From: UBA4416 sp964543545
Lineage (GTDB): Bacteria; Bacteroidota; Bacteroidia; B-17B0; Aurantibacillaceae
Reading direction: 5' to 3'
DNA: 64,000 nucleotides
Assembly (NCBI GenBank): GCA_964543545.1
Contig: CAZIYT010000004.1
Span: forward strand, 62,001 to 126,000
Shown here piece by piece: positions 58,909-64,000 of this stretch; within the stretch, counting starts at the first letter, position 1, and each line of letters opens with the position of its first letter. A model generated the notes under the pieces. It did no database searches. It worked only from the letters and a program-made list of their open reading frames with translations, and was not told the DNA's origin. The translations under genes were made by a program, and so were the position numbers.

Positions 58909-60273
58909 ATGACCCATTTACCCCAGATATTCCTGCAGTCCGTTTCGTCCTGCCCCGGCTTCGACGAAGCCGCCTTTATACAGGCACATGATGAGGCCTC
59001 ACCCGTGAGCATCCGTTTGAATCCCTTCAAGCCTGCTGTTTCTGATCTTGAGCTGAACGACCCGGTACGCTGGAATAGCCAGGGCTTTTACCTGGCCACG
59101 CGCCCCAATTTTACACACGACCTCTTGTTCCAGGCCGGTTGCTACTATGTGCAGGAAGCAGGATCGATGTTTATCGGGCATGCGTTGAGTTCTTGTGTGG
59201 ATCTGCAGGAGCAGCTTTCTGTCTTTGATGTCTGTGCTTCACCCGGAGGAAAAAGCACGCTTCTCAATTCGCTCATCACCAAAGAAAGCCTTTTAGTGGC
59301 TAATGAAGTGGTGAAGCCGCGTTCGGAAGTATTGGCGCAAAACCTTGCCAAGTGGGGGACCGCCAATGTGGTGGTGACTAACAACGATCCCTCGGCCTAT
59401 GCAGAAATGTCTGATGTATTTGACCTGATCCTGGTGGATGCACCCTGCAGCGGCTCGGGCTTGTTCCGGAAGCAGCACGATGCGGTAGATGAGTGGAGTC
59501 CTGATAACGTGAACCTCTGCTCGCAACGGCAAAGGCGCATCCTCGCGGAGATCATGCAAAGCCTGAAGCCGGGAGGAACGCTTGTGTATTCCACCTGCTC
59601 CTATTCGCCATCGGAGAACGAGGACATTGCCGACTGGCTCGTGCAGGAATATGCCTTGAGCTCCCTATGCATCCCACTGGAGGAAGGCTGGGGAATTGTT
59701 GAAACCAGAAGTCAAGAACATCAGGCTTACGGCTACCGCTTTTATCCCGATAAAACGCGCTCCGAAGGATTTTTCTGTGCGGTCTTCCGGAAGCCGGGAG
59801 AAAGCGATCATTCTACTGCAACATCGGGAAAAAAGAACAGGCAGGAAAATATCAGCGTCTTGAAGCCGAAAGAAAAAGAACCCTTCCGTGCCTGGATAGA
59901 AGATGTGGATGCGCATGAGCTGCTCAAGTTCAAAGACGATTATCTGATGACGAATACGGCGGCCCTTTCTTTTGTGAACCGCTATCCGCACCTGTATCTG
60001 AAAAAACTCGGAACGACGATAGGCAGCCTCGTACGCAACGATCTGATTCCACACCAGGACCTGGCCTGGAGCATTTACCGCTCGCCGGAAGTACAGGCGA
60101 TTGATTGCACGGCGGAAGAAGGCCTGAAATTCATGAAGAAGGAATTACAAAGCATTGAGGGCGGCAAAGGCTGGAACCTGGTAAGCTACAAAGGCTTTGG
60201 CCTTGGCTGGATCAAGAACCTGGGCAACAGGATCAATAACTATTTGCCGAATGAGTTCCGGATCTTGAAGTAA
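58909..60273 (+). CDS. RsmF/RsmB-type rRNA (cytosine-5)-methyltransferase
   Basis: The ATG at 58909 gives 454 residues (a TTG upstream is the -7 box). The NOL1/NOP2/Sun catalytic domain is present: VCASPGGKSTLLNSL (SAM loop), LVDAPCSGSGLFRK with the releasing Cys and VYSTCSYSPSENED with the nucleophile Cys. The C-terminal 150 residues (after about 300) form an extra domain as in RsmF/YebU, likely RNA-binding. RsmF methylates C1407 of 16S rRNA; exact target here is inferred from architecture. Confidence 0.88.
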   Translation: MTHLPQIFLQSVSSCPGFDEAAFIQAHDEASPVSIRLNPFKPAVSDLELNDPVRWNSQGFYLATRPNFTHDLLFQAGCYYVQEAGSMFIGHALSSCVDLQEQLSVFDVCASPGGKSTLLNSLITKESLLVANEVVKPRSEVLAQNLAKWGTANVVVTNNDPSAYAEMSDVFDLILVDAPCSGSGLFRKQHDAVDEWSPDNVNLCSQRQRRILAEIMQSLKPGGTLVYSTCSYSPSENEDIADWLVQEYALSSLCIPLEEGWGIVETRSQEHQAYGYRFYPDKTRSEGFFCAVFRKPGESDHSTATSGKKNRQENISVLKPKEKEPFRAWIEDVDAHELLKFKDDYLMTNTAALSFVNRYPHLYLKKLGTTIGSLVRNDLIPHQDLAWSIYRSPEVQAIDCTAEEGLKFMKKELQSIEGGKGWNLVSYKGFGLGWIKNLGNRINNYLPNEFRILK

Positions 60274-60280
60274 AGGTTTT

Positions 60281-60338
60281 ACCGGTGGTTTCGGGAGCCT
60301 CAACCACCGGTTCGCTGACTGAGGTTCCCGAAGTTAAC
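60281..60338. repeat. GGTGG-CCGAAG repeat with hairpin
   Basis: CCGGTGGTT (60282-60290) pairs perfectly with AACCACCGG (60302-60310) around TCGGGAGCCTC; a second unit, GACTGAGGTTCCCGAAG, follows. It lies eight bases past the methyltransferase stop and could end its transcript, although no T-run follows. Confidence 0.7.
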
Positions 60339-60376
60339 GATTGTCATACGATTAAATACAATAACCTTTTCCGCGT

Positions 60377-60395
60377 GGTCTGTGAGATCCGCGGG
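60377..60395. repeat. half-copy of the MITE-like end before ybaB
   Basis: GGTCTGTGAGATCCGCGGG resembles the right end of the element at 24903-25034 (ATCTGCGAGATCTGCGGG) and, as there, is followed by an A-rich stretch and a start codon. Confidence 0.55.
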
Positions 60396-60413
60396 AAAAC
60401 AAAAAATAAAACG

Positions 60414-60722
60414 ATGCTAGGAAACTTAGGAGACATGATGGGCAAGCTCAACGACATGAAGCAAAAAGCCGACGAGATTAAGCTGAAACTGGATGCTATG
60501 ACAATTGATGTGGAAGGTGCCGGTGGCGACATCAAAATTTCCATTAGCGGGAACCGCGAGATCAGGAACCTGAGCATTGCGCCTGCCCTGCAGCACGGCG
60601 ATAAAGAAGAGCTGGAAGAACAGCTCACGGTTGCCATCAACAAGGCGATCCTGAAAGCCACGGAGCTCAACGACCAGGAAATGAAAGCGGTGGCCAGCGG
60701 CATGTTGCCGGGTTTTATGTAG
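60414..60722 (+). CDS. YbaB/EbfC nucleoid-associated protein
   Basis: The ATG at 60414 gives 102 residues, the usual length, opening with NLGDMMGKLNDMKQKADEIK. The frame runs upstream through repeat sequence to 60285, but that part is not protein-like. A long helix, then strands with GDIKISISGNREIRNLSI and the helix EEQLTVAINKAILKATEL. These dimers bind DNA without strong sequence preference; ybaB often stands beside recR or dnaX, neither of which is here. Confidence 0.92.
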   Translation: MLGNLGDMMGKLNDMKQKADEIKLKLDAMTIDVEGAGGDIKISISGNREIRNLSIAPALQHGDKEELEEQLTVAINKAILKATELNDQEMKAVASGMLPGFM

Positions 60723-60734
60723 GGTTGATCTTTT

Positions 60735-62204
60735 ATGAAACTTCTGAAAGGCTATACACCTTTACTCATCTTATTTCTGCTTAATGTAGTACTGAAGTGT
60801 ATTTACCTCACAGCAGAACCCGTGTCGCATGACGAGCCTTTCACCATTTACCATGCACAATTCGGTTTCAGCGAGCTGGTGGGCTACCTGAAAAATTATA
60901 ACAACCCGCCTTTATTCGAAATTATCCTGCACTTCTGGATCAAATTATTCGGCATCTCAGAAGGATCGGTCCGCGTTCTGCCTATGTTGTTCAGCTCGGC
61001 ATCGGTGGTTTTTATTTACCTCATCGGCCGCGATTTTTTTAACACACGGGTGGCGCTGCTGGCGAGCCTGCTGTTTACCTTCTCTACCATGCAGATCTGG
61101 TATGCCCACGATTGCCGCGTCTATTCCCTGTTCCTGTTGCTCACGCTCATTTCCTTTTACCTCTTCTTTACCTTACTGAAGGAAGGCAGCCTCTCCGGAA
61201 AACGGAGTCTTCTGTTGCTTATCATCAATGCGCTGCTCATTTATGCGCATTACTTCGGCTTGTTTGTGTGGCTGCTGCAAGGTATAATCCTGCTCGCGTT
61301 TCATTTCAGAAATAAAAAACTTTGGCTTCGTTTCACGGGCATCATGCTGGGTGCCTCCCTCTTATACCTTCCGCAGGTATTTAGCCTGTACGAGCGCTTT
61401 TCCGATTCTGCCGGCAATGGCACCTGGCTGAAACCACCTTCCGGTCCCGAAAGCCTGTATAATATGATCTGGTCTTTCAGTAATGCGCCTGTTATAGCGG
61501 TGCTCTGTATCGCCTTGCTGCTGGCGGCTTTGGTGAAGTTCCTGGTCTTTGCAAAACAAGAACAGGTAAAGCGTCCGGCAGTGTACCTCTGTATCTGGTT
61601 TGTTCTTCCTTTCCTGGCTATGTTCCTGTTGTCCTACAAGATTCCGATGTTCTTAGACCGCTACCTGATCTACATCACGCCCGCCTTTTACCTGTTGCTG
61701 GCGGTGAGCCTGTCGTTTTTGTTGCCTGGAAAGAAAGCCTTCTATACAGGCAGTATTCTTTTGGTCGCCGGTTTTTTAGTCAGCGCGTCGTTTAATCCTA
61801 CTAAGAAAAGAGCCGTGCGCGAAACGGTTGATTTTGTGATGTCGCGAAAAGATCCCGGCACAGTGGTATTGATTTGCCCGCCCGAATTTATGACCACCTT
61901 CGCCTATTACTATCAACGCGACTATTTCCAACAGGCGGAAGTCGGTAGTGAATACGGCAGGCTGATCCGTTTGCTGGAGGAGGACCAGGTGTTCTTTGTA
62001 AATGGCATGAGTCCCGGATTGCTGCAGAAGACCAGCCAATACAAGCGCATTGTTTACCTCGATGCCGGAGCCGATTTTACCTTTCCCGGAAACCACATCA
62101 AAGAAGAGCTTCTCAAAAACTATACACTCAAAGAAGAGGCCTTCCAGCCGGAGCTCTTTCACATCTATGTGCTGGAGACAGATTGTGTTATGGAAAGCCC
62201 GTAA
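60735..62204 (+). CDS. glycosyltransferase family 39-like membrane protein
   Basis: The 489-residue multi-pass protein has a helix at about 5-25, then the catalytic acidic motif in SHDEPFTIYHA (first extracytoplasmic loop, D and E), NNPPLFEIILHFWIKLFG and PMLFSSASVVFIYLIGRDFF, features of GT39/PMT and ArnT-like enzymes that use polyprenyl-phosphate sugars. About ten more hydrophobic segments and a C-terminal soluble domain follow. It probably modifies lipids or proteins outside the membrane. It begins 12 bases after ybaB. Confidence 0.85.
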   Translation: MKLLKGYTPLLILFLLNVVLKCIYLTAEPVSHDEPFTIYHAQFGFSELVGYLKNYNNPPLFEIILHFWIKLFGISEGSVRVLPMLFSSASVVFIYLIGRDFFNTRVALLASLLFTFSTMQIWYAHDCRVYSLFLLLTLISFYLFFTLLKEGSLSGKRSLLLLIINALLIYAHYFGLFVWLLQGIILLAFHFRNKKLWLRFTGIMLGASLLYLPQVFSLYERFSDSAGNGTWLKPPSGPESLYNMIWSFSNAPVIAVLCIALLLAALVKFLVFAKQEQVKRPAVYLCIWFVLPFLAMFLLSYKIPMFLDRYLIYITPAFYLLLAVSLSFLLPGKKAFYTGSILLVAGFLVSASFNPTKKRAVRETVDFVMSRKDPGTVVLICPPEFMTTFAYYYQRDYFQQAEVGSEYGRLIRLLEEDQVFFVNGMSPGLLQKTSQYKRIVYLDAGADFTFPGNHIKEELLKNYTLKEEAFQPELFHIYVLETDCVMESP

Positions 62205-62214
62205 GAATGAATGG

Positions 62215-62232
62215 CCCGCAGATTTCGCAGAT
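62215..62232. repeat. half-copy of the MITE-like end
   Basis: CCCGCAGATTTCGCAGAT has the left end of the 24903 element with one change, 10 bases past the glycosyltransferase stop. Its partner end is absent; instead a GCAGAG-type copy stands at 62301. Confidence 0.55.
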
Positions 62233-62300
62233 GACGGGGATCGTTATGATTAAGAGAACTCTATGCTCCGGAGCAGACACAGCTTAGTTATGCACTTTGT

Positions 62301-62325
62301 TACTCCGCGCCTCTGCGGTTAATTT
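62301..62325 (-). repeat. GCAGAG-type repeat touching the 62325 gene stop
   Basis: TACTCCGCGCCTCTGCGGTT followed by AATTT, the same element as 39511-39544. It ends at the stop codon of the minus-strand regulator gene. Confidence 0.6.
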
Positions 62326-63323
62326 CAATTAAACACCTTCTTCTGTAAATCTTCCTTAAACTCCCGGATCTGCTTGTTCACCGAGTTGAAGTAACGCTGC
62401 CGTTCCACAATGCCCGCGCCGCTGAGCAGGGAGGCCTTCGATTGGATGTTGTGGATCCAGTCGAGGTTTTCGTCACAGAAATCGCTTTGCGTGGTCTTCA
62501 TAAAATTAATGGCGTTGAACTGTTGCAGGGAAATTTTGCGGGTGTCCATTTCCGCCAGCAGGTTGGAGGTATTGATGTTCACGTCGATCTTATAGAACTG
62601 GAAAGGCACATGGAGTTTCTCTTTAAAATTGAAAGCCTTGTTGTTCTCTTCCGCCATTTGTTTGATGTGCACCATCATTTCCGAAAGCTCTTCTACCACC
62701 GATTCCACTTCCTCCGGGCTGCCGAAGTCACCGGTTTCTATGCAGAAGCACAGTTGCGAGAGAATGCTTTGGATTGACTGCGGTGTCCAGATCTCGAGGC
62801 TGGGCACGCGGCAGTAATGTTCGTAGGCCTTTTTGGCGTGTTTGGTGATCTCCGCATCGATGCCTGCCTCGTTGAATACACGCTTGGTGTAGTAGGGATT
62901 GTTCAGTAAATATTTTCCCCAGTAGAACAGGCGGAAGTTGAGCAGCTTGGGGTAATTGTAACAGTGGTAGATCGGAACCTCCGGGGCCACGTGGTAGAGG
63001 CAGGAGGCTTTGATGGATGCCATTTCCTGGAGGAGACCGGAGATAGTCTGAAAGAAATGCTTCGAGTCGACATGCTTGCTTTTGAAAGGCACATAGCCGA
63101 AAACGATATTGGAATGCTGGCTCGATTGTGCAGGCATCAGGTTGATGCCGTATGCTTTTGAGAGCGTACATACCTCGTCGTAGGTAAAGGGCGTTTTTCC
63201 GTTGATGCGTCTGCTGGCGGCGTCCTTATTGATCTTCAGGGTTTTAATCAGCGCCTGGTTGAGGGTGATGTGTTCCGGAATAGCATCCTGCAGGGATTCG
63301 AGAAGGAGTTTTAAGTTTTTCAT
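62325..63323 (-). CDS. HTH-like regulator of unknown function
   Basis: The 332-residue protein has an N-terminal part (about 18-62) shaped like a helix-turn-helix: LNQALIKTLKINKDAASRRINGKTPFTYDEVCTLSKAYGI, close to XRE/BetR-type domains. The remaining 260 residues are helical with many aromatic residues and no recognised domain. Similar proteins are found in Bacteroidota as probable transcription regulators. Direct repeats ATAGTACT lie 15 and 33 bases before its ATG and could be its own operator. It is divergent from the open frame at 63540. Confidence 0.65.
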   Translation of the reverse strand: MKNLKLLLESLQDAIPEHITLNQALIKTLKINKDAASRRINGKTPFTYDEVCTLSKAYGINLMPAQSSQHSNIVFGYVPFKSKHVDSKHFFQTISGLLQEMASIKASCLYHVAPEVPIYHCYNYPKLLNFRLFYWGKYLLNNPYYTKRVFNEAGIDAEITKHAKKAYEHYCRVPSLEIWTPQSIQSILSQLCFCIETGDFGSPEEVESVVEELSEMMVHIKQMAEENNKAFNFKEKLHVPFQFYKIDVNINTSNLLAEMDTRKISLQQFNAINFMKTTQSDFCDENLDWIHNIQSKASLLSGAGIVERQRYFNSVNKQIREFKEDLQKKVFN

Positions 63324-63337
63324 GCTTTTTTGAAATG

Positions 63338-63363
63338 ATAGTACTTGGTGATCAAATAGTACT
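63338..63363. repeat. ATAGTACT direct repeats upstream of the 62325 regulator
   Basis: ATAGTACT at 63338-63345 and 63356-63363, 18 bases apart; related GATACTG and TAGTATTG follow at about 63396-63422. Candidate operator for the HTH-like protein. Confidence 0.45.
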
Positions 63364-63539
63364 GAAAGATAGGATTTGTTTATTGAATATCAAAAAATGA
63401 TACTGTTTGTTTTTTAGTATTGATAAGGTATAATTCTGGTGCCTTTTCAAAATCTTATCTTATTGCATGATCCTGTTTGTGTGTCTTTCCGGGCGGGCTG
63501 TTTTACCATTGTAGCGGGAACCTGATAAACCTACACGTC

Positions 63540-64000
63540 ATGAAATCGAAGATTCACAAACACAAAGATAGTATTCAATATGCTGTGAGTATAACAACAG
63601 ACCATTTCCGGCATCCGCTCCAACAGCTGCGCAGGGCTTTCCTGTTCTGTATCCTTACCTGGCTTTCGTCAGGCCTGGACGCACAGCAGGCTTCTTCAGC
63701 GGGGATCGAAGCGGGAGATGTTACAGAGCATCGGGGAATATTGATCACTAAGCCGGCAATTCAGGCCGATACCTGTTTGCTTCCGGTCTATTTCAACTAC
63801 CGTCGCCGGCTGTTGCAGTATAATGGCCGCCGGATCGATGGCCTTACGTTTTTGGAGATGTGTCGAAGCCTTCCGGACAGCAGCATCCGGGAGCAGCTGA
63901 AACGTTATGATGCGTACACCGCGAAAAAACAAACGCTTATCTTTTCCACTTTGGGAAGCAGCTTTGCAGGCATTGCGCTCATCGGCGGAGCGCTCGGTAA
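63540..64000 (+). CDS. exported protein, N-terminal part (runs off the window)
   Basis: The ATG at 63540 opens a frame of 153 codons with no stop before the end. The N-terminus is long and basic, then a hydrophobic signal (LRRAFLFCILTWLSSGLDAQQ) ending in an AQQ cleavage-like site. The mature part so far has DTCLLPVYFNYRRRLLQYNGRRIDGLTFLEM and a glycine-rich hydrophobic segment near the end (GSSFAGIALIGGALG), possibly a membrane helix. No family is recognised. It is divergent from the HTH-like regulator and may be controlled by it. Confidence 0.55.
   Translation, partial: MKSKIHKHKDSIQYAVSITTDHFRHPLQQLRRAFLFCILTWLSSGLDAQQASSAGIEAGDVTEHRGILITKPAIQADTCLLPVYFNYRRRLLQYNGRRIDGLTFLEMCRSLPDSSIREQLKRYDAYTAKKQTLIFSTLGSSFAGIALIGGALG

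Noticed and set aside
63478..63530. Possible decayed copy of the modular hairpin repeat (GGGCGGGCT ... ATTGTAGCGGGAACCT)
   Set aside because: Only fragments match, in mixed order; too weak to call.
1..64000. CRISPR arrays, insertion sequences, prophage, rRNA and tRNA genes
   Set aside because: No regularly spaced direct repeats of CRISPR size, no transposase or phage gene, and no T-loop or rRNA signatures were seen.

Overview
The window is a contiguous piece of a Bacteroidota chromosome. The evidence is type IX secretion (T9SS) C-terminal sorting domains on four secreted proteins, a MurF-alanine racemase fusion, an S46 dipeptidyl-peptidase, a YtxJ bacillithiol-system protein, the rpsF-rpsR-rplI order, almost no Shine-Dalgarno sequences, and the Bacteroidota promoter pattern TTG-N19-TAnnTTTG upstream of several genes. 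The genus cannot be named from the sequence alone. There are no rRNA or tRNA genes, phage, insertion sequence or CRISPR. It looks like core chromosome rich in short intergenic repeats.

Layout. 1-7.2 kb: hydrolase tail, TPR-SpoIIE phosphatase, ribosomal operon bS6-bS18-bL9, a T9SS-secreted protein divergent from a histidine kinase/OmpR regulator pair. 7.2-14 kb: lipoproteins, a lytic transglycosylase, two secreted c-heme-motif proteins, a second kinase/regulator pair and a MenI-like thioesterase. 14-25 kb: S46 peptidase, small membrane protein, a second TPR-SpoIIE phosphatase followed by a third kinase/regulator pair paralogous to the first, MurF-Alr, and a c-heme/copper-monooxygenase-like lipoprotein. 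25-34 kb: rsmI, envelope genes, groES-groEL, plsX-fabH, sufE. 34-45 kb: EamA transporter, rplU-rpmA, M64 peptidase, serS, an orphan kinase with a duplicated sensor domain, a bifunctional nuclease, etfB-etfA, pdhB. 45-54 kb: a 1342-residue T9SS type B adhesin-like protein, a LecA-like small protein, a lone receiver protein, lipA, an OsmC protein, YtxJ. 54-64 kb: ung, hemW, recX, an RsmF-like methyltransferase, YbaB, a GT39-type glycosyltransferase, an HTH-like regulator and an open frame running off the end.

How parts fit. Central metabolism (PDH E1 beta, ETF, lipoyl synthase, FabH/PlsX) and translation genes lie among envelope and signalling genes. The two paralogous kinase operons both carry GTTAA direct repeats about one helical turn apart, at the same distances upstream of a -7 box that lacks a -33 TTG. 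This suggests a shared, autoactivating regulon that may include the secreted protein encoded divergently from the first pair.

The most notable unexplained structures are: an extended Shine-Dalgarno sequence in front of rplI in the operon encoding bS6 and bS18; matching palindromes inside the groES-groEL and etfB-etfA spacers; a family of modular hairpin repeats with conserved flanks and interchangeable stems; repeats that have entered gene ends; and a terminator hairpin directly against the TTG start of murF-alr. All functions are inferred from reading the sequence; no database search was possible.
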